Below are positions 9,761 through 17,674 of a stretch of 64,000 bases of DNA, piece after piece. The notes under the pieces are model-generated. The model worked only from the letters and a program-made list of their open reading frames with translations, was not told the DNA's origin and ran no database searches. The position numbers and the translations under genes were made by a program. The stretch covers positions 1-64,000 of the forward strand of contig NZ_VSRL01000020.1 of assembly GCF_012184385.1 (NCBI RefSeq), given 5' to 3'. The first letter of the stretch is position 1. Each line of letters opens with the position of its first letter. Source of the stretch: Lentzea indica. Its GTDB lineage: Bacteria > Actinomycetota > Actinomycetes > Mycobacteriales > Pseudonocardiaceae.

Positions 9761-10222
9761 ATGGCAGCCGATCCGTTCGCCCGCTTGGCCGACCGCCAGC
9801 ACGCTCTGCGAACAGCCCTACGAGCCCTTCAAGCCGCAGGCCCCGGCAGCCCCGACTTCCCCGCCCTCCTCGCCACCACGGACGAGGAGGTCGAAGCGGT
9901 GATGCAAGCCCGCAAAGACGTGGAGGAAGCCAGGCTGACCATCCCGAACCGAGCCACAGCCGCGGCCACCACCACAGCGGCTCTGATCGTCGCCATCGGC
10001 TGGTTCGACGGCTGGTCCCTGCTCTCCCTGCTCGTAGCGGTGGCAACAGCCGCGGCCGTCCTGGTGGACCCGGTCGGCCGCAAGATCTGGGAGCCACGAG
10101 CCAGGACCATTGCGATCACCGCGGCGCTGACAGCCACACTCCTCACCCCGGTGGCGAACGGATGGGCGACACTCATCACCGCGGCAGGCGTCGCCTGGTG
10201 GGCATGGAGGACGCTCAAGTGA
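9761..10222 (+). CDS. small multi-pass membrane protein, unknown function
   Basis: The 153-aa product has a soluble, helical, charged N-terminal ~65 residues (LADRQHALRTALRALQAAG...) followed by three or four hydrophobic segments (AALIVAIGWFDGWSLLSLLV, VATAAAVLVDPV, ITAALTATLLTPVANG, LITAAGVAWWAWRTL). I recognise no family. ATG 9761 lacks a strong ribosome site. The stop overlaps the GTG start of the coiled-coil gene as GTGA, so the two are coupled. Both follow the XRE-SLOG pair after 100 bp on the same strand and use noticeably more A-ending codons (ACA, GCA, CCA) than the housekeeping genes nearby. Confidence 0.7.
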   Translation: MAADPFARLADRQHALRTALRALQAAGPGSPDFPALLATTDEEVEAVMQARKDVEEARLTIPNRATAAATTTAALIVAIGWFDGWSLLSLLVAVATAAAVLVDPVGRKIWEPRARTIAITAALTATLLTPVANGWATLITAAGVAWWAWRTLK

Positions 10223-11076
10223 ACATCGACCCGGTCAAGGCCCTCGACGACAAGATCGAGCGTCTCAAAAAGGACCTCAAAGCCGTCACGACCCGCCTCG
10301 ACGACGCCCAGACCGACGCCGCCCAGCACAAGCTCAGCACGACCAACCAGCTCCGCGACACCACGCGCAAGGTCACCAAGACCAACGATCGCATCACCGA
10401 ACTGGCGGAAAGTGTGCACCGCCTGGAACGTCTTCTGGTGGCGCTCAACAGGAAAGTCAGGGCGGGCGACACCGAGAGGGCCGACTTCGACGAGTGGCCC
10501 GAAATCACCAGATCCGACATCGCCAAGATCCTCGCCGGCCAGGAAGCCTACGCGCGCAAGACGTTCACGCCGCAGGAAGCCAAAGACACCCGCAAAGCCA
10601 TAGCCGCGTACGACAAGGCAGCCCACGAGGCGATCGACGCCGCCGAAGCCCTCACCACACTCCCGCCGAACGCGGAGTCGTTGTGGCGCAAGAAGTACAA
10701 ACAATGGCGGACGATCACCAAGCAGGAACGCCCCGAAGCACCGGACGACAACACGCACGCCAAAGACACCGCTGCCAAGTCAGCGGGCAATGAAGCCGTT
10801 GCGGAGGCACGCCAGAAGATCCGCGCCCGCATCGAGGACGCGGTCGCGCGCGATCTGCTGTTCCCGGCGTGGTTCGAGAACATGCTCGGACCGGCCGCAC
10901 CGCCCGGCAAAGCGGACGAGTGGCTTTTCACCGCAACGGATGTCGTGTTGTACCGGCTGCTGCACGACGTCACGAGCCCAGCGGACGCGCTGGGTCCGGC
11001 GCCCCAGGAACTGGGGCACCGCAGGACCTTGCACGACCGCCTGATCGTCGAGTGCGCGGACTACCGAAAGCCGTGA
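10219..11076 (+). CDS. coiled-coil protein, unknown function
   Basis: The 285-aa cytosolic product has an N-terminal ~90 residues that are strongly coiled-coil (ALDDKIERLKKDLKAVTTRL and ITELAESVHRLERLLVALNR). A Lys/Ala-rich middle and a helical C-terminal domain (LLFPAWFENMLG, DVVLYRLLHDVTSP, HRRTLHDRLIVEC) follow. It resembles no family I know. GTG 10219 is chosen because it overlaps the preceding stop (GTGA) and has GGAGG 9 nt upstream; the frame is open further upstream only as a shadow. With the membrane protein it could form a membrane-tethered pair, which is inference from coupling alone. Confidence 0.75.
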   Translation: MNIDPVKALDDKIERLKKDLKAVTTRLDDAQTDAAQHKLSTTNQLRDTTRKVTKTNDRITELAESVHRLERLLVALNRKVRAGDTERADFDEWPEITRSDIAKILAGQEAYARKTFTPQEAKDTRKAIAAYDKAAHEAIDAAEALTTLPPNAESLWRKKYKQWRTITKQERPEAPDDNTHAKDTAAKSAGNEAVAEARQKIRARIEDAVARDLLFPAWFENMLGPAAPPGKADEWLFTATDVVLYRLLHDVTSPADALGPAPQELGHRRTLHDRLIVECADYRKP

Positions 11077-11111
11077 AACTCGGGCAGGGCGCCTCTGCCC
11101 GAGTACTCACA

Positions 11112-11303
11112 TCACGCCAGCTCCAGGCTGAAACGCTGCTGCTCGGAGTCCACAGCCAGCACCTTCACCTGCACCGACGAGCCCACCTCGGCCTGGCGGC
11201 CGTGCAGAAGCCCGTGTGCACCGGCGGGGTGCTCGATGAAAGACCCGAAGGGAACGGTCGAGACGACCTTCCCCGAAAAGACATCACCAACGTTGGGAAG
11301 CAT
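11112..11303 (-). CDS. single S1-domain RNA-binding protein
   Basis: The 63-aa product is essentially one S1/OB fold: VGDVFSGKVVSTVPFGSFIE, then GLLHGRQAEVGSSVQVKVLAVD and the closing QQRFSLEL. Stand-alone S1 proteins bind RNA and can affect translation or decay; the specific role here is unknown. The start at 11303 is preceded by AGGAGGTGAT, a nearly full match to the 16S anti-Shine-Dalgarno, so high translation is expected. The gene is too small to carry a nuclease or ribosomal S1 function. Confidence 0.85.
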   Translation of the reverse strand: MLPNVGDVFSGKVVSTVPFGSFIEHPAGAHGLLHGRQAEVGSSVQVKVLAVDSEQQRFSLELA

Positions 11304-11362
11304 TGCGCATCACCTCCTCTCCCGAGCGCGTATCCCGATGTGGATAGGCGCGGGGCTGGAGG

Positions 11363-11383
11363 GGCCCTGATCAAGTCAGGGCC
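11363..11383. promoter_or_regulatory. hairpin in the leader of the S1-domain gene
   Basis: GGCCCTGA (11363-11370) pairs with TCAGGGCC (11376-11383) around a 5-nt loop, about 60-80 nt upstream of the S1-protein start. It lies in the probable 5' leader of that gene and could be a terminator or attenuator facing left. No T-run follows, so its role is open. Confidence 0.4.
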
Positions 11384-11471
11384 GGGCAACCGTTCCGCTC
11401 ACGGCACGAGGCCGACCCGGCAGTCATACGGCAAACCCTAGCCACCACAGGCCGTTGTCCGCAATGGAATC

Positions 11472-11477
11472 TAGACT
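11472..11477 (+). promoter_or_regulatory. candidate -10 box (leaderless start) for the WYL regulator
   Basis: TAGACT fits the actinobacterial -10 pattern TANNNT and ends 7 nt before the ATG at 11485, the spacing expected for a leaderless transcript starting at the A of ATG. No ribosome binding site precedes that ATG, which agrees. No clear -35 is visible. Confidence 0.4.
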
Positions 11478-11484
11478 TCCTCAC

Positions 11485-12447
11485 ATGCTGGAGACGTCCG
11501 CACGGCTGCTGAAGCTCCTCTCCTTGCTGCAGGTGCGGCGCGACTGGACGGGCCCGGAGCTCGCCGACCGGCTCAGCGTCGACGTGCGCACGATCCGCCG
11601 CGACGTCGACAAGCTCCGCAGCCTCGGCTACCCCGTCACCTCACTGCCCGGCGCGACCGGCGGCTACCAGCTCGGGGCCGGCGCGGAGCTCCCGCCGCTG
11701 CTGCTCGACGACGACGAGGCCGTGGCCGTCGCGGTAGGGCTCAGAACAGCGGCGAACGGCACGATCTCGGGCATCGAGGAGACGTCGGTCCGCGCGCTCA
11801 CGAAGCTGGAACAGGTTCTGCCGGCAAGACTTCGCAGGCGGGTCCAGGCGCTCCAGATGCACACCACTCCCCTGGTGGCGGCGGGCCCGACCGTCGACCC
11901 GGAGACATTGACGATCATCGCCGCCGCCTGCCGCGACCACCAGCAGCTGCGGTTCACCTACGCCTCGACGCACGGCGAGCCCGCGAAACGTCTCGTGGAA
12001 CCGCACGGCCTCGTGCACACCGGAAGACGTTGGTACTTTGTCGCGTGGGACGTGTCCAAAAAGGACTGGCGAACGTTCCGAGTGGATCGCATCACCACCG
12101 AACCGACGCTCGCCGCGCGCTTCACGCCCAGGGAACCACCGGCGGAAAACCTGGGCGAGTTCGTCTCACGCCAGGTCGCCTCGAGCGTCTACACCTACCA
12201 GGCGGTCCTGACGATCCGCGCGCCGCTGCAGACCGTCGCCGAACGCACCTCGCCGACGGCCGTGTCGCTGGAACCGATCGATGACAACTCCTGCCTCATG
12301 CGCACAGGTGCCGAATCCCTCGACCGGATCGTGTTCCACCTGCTGTTCCTCGGCTTCGACTTCGACGTGCACGAGCCACCGGAGTTGAAGGAGCACGTGG
12401 AAGTCCTCATCACGAGGCTGCGGAACGCGATTAGAGTGCAAGGGTGA
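11485..12447 (+). CDS. WYL-domain transcriptional regulator (DeoR/YafY type)
   Basis: The 320-aa product has an N-terminal winged helix (ETSARLLKLLSLLQVRRDWT, then LADRLSVDVRTIRRDVDKLR), a middle helical part, and a WYL sensor domain (RLVEPHGLVHTGRRWYFVAW, with DWRTFRVDRI). A C-terminal extension (LDRIVFHLLFLGFDFDVHEP) is typical of the YafY/PafBC superfamily. WYL domains bind nucleic acids or nucleotides in several stress and defence regulators. I chose ATG 11485 over the upstream in-frame 11455 because the HTH begins at once and a -10 box sits 7 nt upstream. Its stop overlaps the start of the ECF sigma gene (GTGA), suggesting joint regulation. Confidence 0.9.
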   Translation: MLETSARLLKLLSLLQVRRDWTGPELADRLSVDVRTIRRDVDKLRSLGYPVTSLPGATGGYQLGAGAELPPLLLDDDEAVAVAVGLRTAANGTISGIEETSVRALTKLEQVLPARLRRRVQALQMHTTPLVAAGPTVDPETLTIIAAACRDHQQLRFTYASTHGEPAKRLVEPHGLVHTGRRWYFVAWDVSKKDWRTFRVDRITTEPTLAARFTPREPPAENLGEFVSRQVASSVYTYQAVLTIRAPLQTVAERTSPTAVSLEPIDDNSCLMRTGAESLDRIVFHLLFLGFDFDVHEPPELKEHVEVLITRLRNAIRVQG

Positions 12448-13361
12448 CAGTGGACTTCGCGACCGCCGCGGACCCGTTCAGACGGGAACTGCTCGTGCAC
12501 TGCTATCGGATGCTCGGCTCGCTGCACGACGCCGAGGACTTGGTGCAGGAGACGTACTTGCGTGCGTGGAAGGCGTACGGCAAGTTCGAGGGCCGGTCAT
12601 CGGTCCGCACGTGGTTGTACCGGATCGCGACGAACGTCTGCCTCACCGCGCTCGACACCCGCACCAAACGACCGCTGCCGTTCGGCCTGGCCACGAGCGC
12701 CACGGAAACCGACCCGCTCGCCCAGGACCACGAGATCCCGTGGCTGGAGCCGTTCCCGACCGATCCCGCCGCGATCGTCACCGAACGCGAGTCCACCAGG
12801 CTGGCGTTCGTCGCCGCTCTGCAGCACCTGCCGCCGCGGCAACGCGCGGTGCTGATCCTGCGCGACGTCCTCAGGATGAGCGCCGCCGAGACCGCCGACG
12901 AGCTCGACATGACCGTGGCGGCCGTCAACAGCGCCCTGCAACGGGCTCACGCGCAGCTCAAGGACCTCACCGAAGAGGAGGTCATCGAACCGGCGGACGC
13001 CAAGCCGTTGCTCGACCGGTGGGTGAAAGCGTTCGAGGCCAAGGACATCCCGGCGATCATCGGGATGTTCGCCGAGGACGTCGTCTGGGAGATGCCGCCG
13101 TACCCGCAGTGGTACCACGGCCCCGACATGGTCGCCTGGCACCTCACCAACCAGTGCCCCGCGGTGCCGCACGGCGCGCGCATGATCGCAGTGGAAGCGA
13201 ACGGCCAGCCCGCCTACGGCCTGTACCTGCGCGACGCCGACGGCGTGTTCCGGCCGTTCAACCTCCAGGTGCTGAAAGTCGGCAACGGCCGGATCACGCG
13301 CGTCTCCTCGTTCTTCGACCTCAGTCTGTTCCCGAAGTTCGGGCTGCCTTCGACCGCATGA
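12444..13361 (+). CDS. ECF-type sigma factor with SnoaL-like C-terminal domain
   Basis: The 305-aa product has sigma region 2 (CYRMLGSLHDAEDLVQETYLRAWKAY split over residues ~20-45), region 4 (LPPRQRAVLILRDVLRMSA, then AVNSALQRAHAQL), and a ~120-residue C-terminal extension (WVKAFEAKDIPAIIGMFAEDVVWEMPPYP...) with the SnoaL/NTF2-like fold. This layout is that of SigG/SigX5-type ECF factors, where the tail replaces an anti-sigma partner and tunes activity. No anti-sigma gene is adjacent, which fits. GTG 12444 overlaps the WYL stop. The 3' end overlaps the convergent phosphoesterase by 41 bp. Confidence 0.92.
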   Translation: MTVDFATAADPFRRELLVHCYRMLGSLHDAEDLVQETYLRAWKAYGKFEGRSSVRTWLYRIATNVCLTALDTRTKRPLPFGLATSATETDPLAQDHEIPWLEPFPTDPAAIVTERESTRLAFVAALQHLPPRQRAVLILRDVLRMSAAETADELDMTVAAVNSALQRAHAQLKDLTEEEVIEPADAKPLLDRWVKAFEAKDIPAIIGMFAEDVVWEMPPYPQWYHGPDMVAWHLTNQCPAVPHGARMIAVEANGQPAYGLYLRDADGVFRPFNLQVLKVGNGRITRVSSFFDLSLFPKFGLPSTA

Positions 13362-15087
13362 ACTCGGAGCGGTCCAACGGCCGGTTCACGATCCGCATGT
13401 CGCCGATCCAGCCGTGCAACGACTTCTCGACGACCTTGTTGTACGCGTAGGCACCGACGAGCCACGGGTCGCCTGCGGTCGAGATGCCTCGCGCGGGCGT
13501 GGAAGGGTTGCGCAGCAAGGGAGATCCGTCGACGTACATCGTGGTGTGCACGCCGTCGTTGACCACCGCGACGTGCCACCACGTCTCGAAGTCCATCTCG
13601 TGGCCCCAGTTCGTGGACAGGCCCGGCAGGTTGCGCGGGAACACCGCCCACTGGAGCCCGCCACCGCCCGCGAGGTTCAGCGTGGCGATCGGCTCGCTCG
13701 GGTCGTCACCGGTCTTGCCCGCCGCCGAACCCGGCGCGAGCTTCGTGAACAGGCCGCACCACGGGTGGTTGAAATCCGCGGGCAGCTTGAGGAACAGCTC
13801 GATCGTGTACCCGCGCTCGAACGTTTCCCTGTTCAGGGACGCCGAATCCACAGTGGACAGATAGCCGTTCTTGCCGAAGTACAGCGAGCGGTGCGACGGC
13901 GCGAACCGGTGGTGATCGTCCCCAGCGGTCAACGAGCCGGTCTGCATGAGGTCGTTCCCGTTGCCCGACAGGTCCTTCAGGCCCTCACCGAGCCGCCAGT
14001 ACGCGACCGTGCCGCGCACCAGCACGTCGCGCACCGGCTGGGCGGGAGGCAGCACCGGCGGGTCGAAGCGGGCGAACCGCTGCTCGAAGTCGATCGGCAC
14101 GCTGAACCGGTCGACCGGCCCGGTCAGCTCGATCTCCTTGCGTTCCAACGGGTTGAGCGTCTTCTTGCCGAGCAGCCACGGCGACAGCGTGCGCACGTCG
14201 ATCGTCTTGCGGTCCAGGTCGAAGTGGTAGAGCCGGATCATCGCGCCGCCACCGTAGTAGCGGTCCTGGTAGTTCGTGATGTGCACGTGCACGTCGTTGC
14301 CGAAGGTGTTCCGCAGCGTCGCACGGGCCGGCGGCCAGAAGTGGCCGTTCAGCGTCAGGAAGATCTGGTCGTTGTCCTTGATCAGCTGGTCCCACAGCTT
14401 GCGGCCGTAGTCGGACATCACCGCGACACCGTCGTTGCCGTCGTAGACCAGCTCGTGCGTGGTGAGGATGACGGGCAGCTTCGGGTGCTGCTTCAGCACC
14501 GAGCGCGCCCACTCGAAACCCTTGGCGGACATGCGCCAGTCCAGCGCCAGGACCAGCCATTCCTGACCGGCCGCGCGGAACACGTGGTACGAGTTGTACC
14601 CATCAGCGCTCGCGCCGCGGAACGTCGGCGAGTGCCGGAACCGCCGCGGCCCGAACGCGTCCAGGTACGGCGTGTGCCCACGCTGGTCGTCGGTGCGCGA
14701 GTCCGGCAGGTCGTGGTTGCCCGCGAGCACGCTGTACCCGACGCGACGGCGGTCGAGCACCTCGAACCGCTCGCCGATGTCGTCGATCTCGCTCTTCTGA
14801 CCGTTCTCGACCAGGTCGCCGAGGTGGCTGACGAAGACGATGTTCTCGGACTTCTGGTGGTCGATCAGGTACTGCAACGTCGCCTTCAACGGCGCCGAGT
14901 CGCCACGGTCGAGATCGAACATGTACTGCGTGTCCGGGATCACGGCGAGCGTGAACCTGCGCGACTCCGGGTCGGGACGACCCGGAGCGACAACGATGTC
15001 AGCGGTCGCGGAACCGGGCGTGACCAGGGCGGCAGCGGCGGCGGTCGCACCGGTGCCGAGCAGGAAGGAACGACGGGACGCGGTCAT
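13321..15087 (-). CDS. Tat-exported metallophosphoesterase with LamG/concanavalin-like domain
   Basis: The 588-aa product has a Tat leader (SRRSFLLGTGATAAAAALV, cleaved after the SATA region). A calcineurin-like phosphoesterase domain has metal-binding motifs VIPDTQY, HLGDLVENG, LAGNHD and LTTHE, with NGH further on. A C-terminal ~190-residue jelly-roll resembling LamG/laminin-G (AYWRLGEG, NGNDL, TIELFLKLP, WWHVAVVNDGVHTTMYVDG) suggests carbohydrate or surface binding. It is predicted to be a secreted hydrolase of phosphate esters; the substrate is unknown. It is divergent from the TauE permease and its end overlaps the sigma gene tail-to-tail. Confidence 0.9.
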   Translation of the reverse strand: MTASRRSFLLGTGATAAAAALVTPGSATADIVVAPGRPDPESRRFTLAVIPDTQYMFDLDRGDSAPLKATLQYLIDHQKSENIVFVSHLGDLVENGQKSEIDDIGERFEVLDRRRVGYSVLAGNHDLPDSRTDDQRGHTPYLDAFGPRRFRHSPTFRGASADGYNSYHVFRAAGQEWLVLALDWRMSAKGFEWARSVLKQHPKLPVILTTHELVYDGNDGVAVMSDYGRKLWDQLIKDNDQIFLTLNGHFWPPARATLRNTFGNDVHVHITNYQDRYYGGGAMIRLYHFDLDRKTIDVRTLSPWLLGKKTLNPLERKEIELTGPVDRFSVPIDFEQRFARFDPPVLPPAQPVRDVLVRGTVAYWRLGEGLKDLSGNGNDLMQTGSLTAGDDHHRFAPSHRSLYFGKNGYLSTVDSASLNRETFERGYTIELFLKLPADFNHPWCGLFTKLAPGSAAGKTGDDPSEPIATLNLAGGGGLQWAVFPRNLPGLSTNWGHEMDFETWWHVAVVNDGVHTTMYVDGSPLLRNPSTPARGISTAGDPWLVGAYAYNKVVEKSLHGWIGDMRIVNRPLDRSEFMRSKAARTSGTD

Positions 15088-15180
15088 GGCGCGGATCGTA
15101 AGTGCGCTTGACCAACGCCAGGCGAACGGCGAAAGAAACCTGTCCGCAGGAGAGAAGACCGATCTGTAGCCTTGCTAACC

Positions 15181-15900
15181 ATGTCCTGGGGATTGCTGGC
15201 GGCCGCCGGGGTCGTGGTCGCGTTCGGAGGCTTGCTGCAGGGCCTGATCGGTTTCGGCCTGGCGCTGATCGCCGTGCCGCTGCTCGCGTTGCTGGACCCG
15301 GCGCTCGTCCCGGTGCCCGTGCTGGTGGTCGCCAGCGCGCACGCGATGATGTCGCTGGTCAGGGAGTTCGGCCACGTCGACTGGCGCGGGGTCGGCTGGG
15401 CGATGCTGGGCCGCCTGCCGGGCACCGTCATCGGCATCTGGATCGTCGACTCGCTCGACCAGAAGAGCTTCGGCGTGGTGGTCGGCGCCGCGGTGCTGGT
15501 GTGCGTGCTGCTGTCGGTCATCTCGTGGCGCCCGCAGCCCACCCCGCCGTCGCTGGTCACCGCCGGTGTGGCGAGCGGGTCGTTCGGCACGGCCACGTCG
15601 ATCGGCGGCCCGATGGTCGCGCTGCTCTACCAGAACCAGGCGGGGCCGGAGGTCAGGGCGACGCTGGCGGCGTTCTTCACGCTCGGGTCCGTCGTCTCGA
15701 TCATCGGGCTCACCGCCACCGGGAACGTCACCGGGCACCAGTTGTGGAGCGGGGTGGTGCTGATCCCGTTCCTGGTGGCGGGGTTCTTGCTGTCGGGGCC
15801 GTTGCGCAAGCGGTTCGACGCCGGCGGGATCCGGACGCCGACGTTGATCGTCGCGGGCGCGAGCGCGGTGGTGCTGATCGTGCGGAGCGCACTCCTGTGA
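15181..15900 (+). CDS. TauE/SafE-family anion permease
   Basis: The 239-aa product has about seven hydrophobic segments and the family pattern: GGLLQGLIGFGLALIAVPLL at the N terminus and the repeated half-motif ASGSFGTATSIGGPMVALLY near residue 140. TauE/SafE permeases export sulfite, sulfoacetate or other organic anions; the substrate cannot be read here. ATG 15181 is preferred over in-frame codons 9 bp upstream. It stands alone, divergent from the phosphoesterase and convergent with a peptidase gene. Confidence 0.88.
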   Translation: MSWGLLAAAGVVVAFGGLLQGLIGFGLALIAVPLLALLDPALVPVPVLVVASAHAMMSLVREFGHVDWRGVGWAMLGRLPGTVIGIWIVDSLDQKSFGVVVGAAVLVCVLLSVISWRPQPTPPSLVTAGVASGSFGTATSIGGPMVALLYQNQAGPEVRATLAAFFTLGSVVSIIGLTATGNVTGHQLWSGVVLIPFLVAGFLLSGPLRKRFDAGGIRTPTLIVAGASAVVLIVRSALL

Positions 15901-15913
15901 AGTGCGCTCCGCA
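15881..15913. terminator. bidirectional terminator between the TauE and TAP-peptidase genes
   Basis: A 13-bp perfect stem (TGCGGAGCGCACT at 15881-15893 with its complement at 15901-15913) encloses a 7-nt loop that contains the TauE stop codon. It lies between two convergent genes and can serve both strands. Confidence 0.75.
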
Positions 15914-15919
15914 ACGGCA

Positions 15920-17542
15920 TCAGGCGAACGGCTGCGCGTTCGGCTGGAACACCGAACCGTCAGCGGGCGCGACGAGATCCACCAGGTACTTCGCCACCGC
16001 CGCGTCCGTGCCGGCCGAGCGGCCCAGGATGCAGTGGCCGAACGAGTCGACGCTGATCAGGCGCGCGTTGCCGAGCTGCTTGGCCATGCGCTGCGAGAAC
16101 AGGTACTGCGTCGCCGGGTCGTAGTAGTTGCCCACCACGACGATCGGGTTCTTCGTGTTGCGGTTCCACGGACCGATCCAGCGATCCGGGTGGCGCGTCG
16201 GCCACGTCGGGCACGCCAGCAGGTCGGAAGCGGCCTGGTAGCGACCGAACGTCGGCGACTGCTTCTCCCACTTGTTGGCCGTCTGCTCCCAGAAGCGGTT
16301 TGTGCGGGCGAACGGCTTGTCGGTGCAGTTCACCGCGAAGTAGGAGTCGTCCGCGGTGTACGGGGTGTCCGGCAGCGGGTCGACGTCCATGCGGCCGCCG
16401 TTGTTGTTCAGCGGTGCCGCGAGTTCCACAGTGGACTGAACGCTGAAGGTGGCAGCGGCGGACGGGTTCAGCGCCTGGTGAATGCTCTGCAGCCACGCCG
16501 CCAGCGGCGTGATCCGCGCGATCGAGTACAGGTCGCCCGCCACGCGGCCGATGACGTCGGCCAGCGTGACCTTCTTGCCGTCCGGCAACGTCGCCGGGCC
16601 CTTGGCCAGGGCCATCTTCATGTCCTCGAACTTCTTGCGTGCGTCACCGGCGAACGCGCACTTCGCGGCACCCGCGCTGTCACAGCGCTTCAGCATCGCG
16701 TCGAGCGCGATCTCGAAGCCCTGGGAGCGCTGCCGGTCGTACTCCGCACCGTTGGTGAGGCGCAGCTGCGGGTCGACGTTGCCGTCGATCACCATCGCCC
16801 GCGTCTTGTGCGGGAAGATGTTCGCGTACGTCGAGCCGATCAGCGTGCCGTACGAGAAGCCGACGAAGTTGAGCTGCTTGTCACCGACGGACTCGCGCAT
16901 GATGTCGAGGTCGCGCACGACGGCCTCGGTCGACATGAAGTTCAGCAGCGGACCGGCGTTGATCTTGCAGTAGTCCGTGTAGGCCTTGGCCGAGCGGATC
17001 GTGTCGCCGATCTCCTCCTTCGTGATGGGCAGGCTGGACCAGCCCGCGTTCACCGCGTCGGACTCCTCCTGGGTGCGGAAGCAGCGCAGCGGCGCGCTGC
17101 GGGCCACGCCGCGCGGGTCGAAGCCGACGACGTCGAACCGGTCGAGCACCTGCGGCTGGAAGTAGTTCTTCGACACGGCGCCGCGGAGCAGGCCGGAGCC
17201 ACCGGGACCACCGGGGTTGAGGAAGATCGTCCCGATCTTGCGGGACGGGTCGTTCGCCGGCCGCTTCATCATCGCGATGCCGGTCTTGTCAGCGCGCGGA
17301 CGCGAGTGGTCGACGGGCACTTCCTGGACGGCACAGGTGAGGCGCACCCGCTCCTCGGGCGTGACGCTGGCGGGAAGGCCGGCGAGAACGTCTGCCGCGC
17401 ACTGCCCCCAGGCAGCGGGCTTGACGGCTGAGGCCTCGGTCTGGGCTGATGCCGTGCCCAGGCCGGAAACAACGGTGCCGAGCACGAGCGCACTCACGAG
17501 CGCCCCGCGCATGACACGCACAGATGCAGAAGATGACTTCAC
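15920..17542 (-). CDS. secreted TAP-family alpha/beta hydrolase (tripeptidyl aminopeptidase type), copy 1
   Basis: The 540-aa product has a Sec-type leader ending ASAQ, then an alpha/beta-hydrolase fold: IFLNPGGPGGSG oxyanion loop, nucleophile elbow GFSYGT, and a C-terminal TAP-like domain with NPIVVVGNYYDPATQY and the catalytic His in SFGHCI. The family (SlpD/SlpE, Tap) removes N-terminal tripeptides from extracellular proteins. It is a tandem paralogue of the next gene upstream, with near-identical blocks in the last ~150 residues. A 26-bp promoter-like element at 17580-17605 is shared with the copy. Confidence 0.92.
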   Translation of the reverse strand: MKSSSASVRVMRGALVSALVLGTVVSGLGTASAQTEASAVKPAAWGQCAADVLAGLPASVTPEERVRLTCAVQEVPVDHSRPRADKTGIAMMKRPANDPSRKIGTIFLNPGGPGGSGLLRGAVSKNYFQPQVLDRFDVVGFDPRGVARSAPLRCFRTQEESDAVNAGWSSLPITKEEIGDTIRSAKAYTDYCKINAGPLLNFMSTEAVVRDLDIMRESVGDKQLNFVGFSYGTLIGSTYANIFPHKTRAMVIDGNVDPQLRLTNGAEYDRQRSQGFEIALDAMLKRCDSAGAAKCAFAGDARKKFEDMKMALAKGPATLPDGKKVTLADVIGRVAGDLYSIARITPLAAWLQSIHQALNPSAAATFSVQSTVELAAPLNNNGGRMDVDPLPDTPYTADDSYFAVNCTDKPFARTNRFWEQTANKWEKQSPTFGRYQAASDLLACPTWPTRHPDRWIGPWNRNTKNPIVVVGNYYDPATQYLFSQRMAKQLGNARLISVDSFGHCILGRSAGTDAAVAKYLVDLVAPADGSVFQPNAQPFA

Positions 17543-17579
17543 CGATGCACCCCATCACCGACGGTGCATCGTTTGTACC

Positions 17580-17605
17580 CGCCTATCGTCGGGTTGTGTC
17601 CCGAT
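17580..17605 (-). promoter_or_regulatory. conserved upstream element, TAP peptidase copy 1
   Basis: A 26-bp block containing GTCGGGTTGTGTCCCG (plus-strand sense) differs at two positions from the block at 19329-19354. Both lie the same distance (37 bp) upstream of their gene's ATG, which supports both start choices. It is probably a promoter or an operator kept in the duplication. Confidence 0.55.
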
Positions 17606-17615
17606 CACGTCCAAA

Positions 17616-17646
17616 CGGTGGTGGTGCTTTCTCAGCACCACCACCG
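17616..17646. terminator. terminator downstream of TAP peptidase copy 2
   Basis: A 13-bp perfect stem (CGGTGGTGGTGCT at 17616-17628, complement at 17634-17646) with a 5-nt TTCTC loop, 29 bp past the stop of the copy-2 gene. It separates the two tandem peptidase genes into independent transcripts. Confidence 0.75.
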
Positions 17647-17674
17647 CGTTTCAGACGGACACGACCAGGACGAA

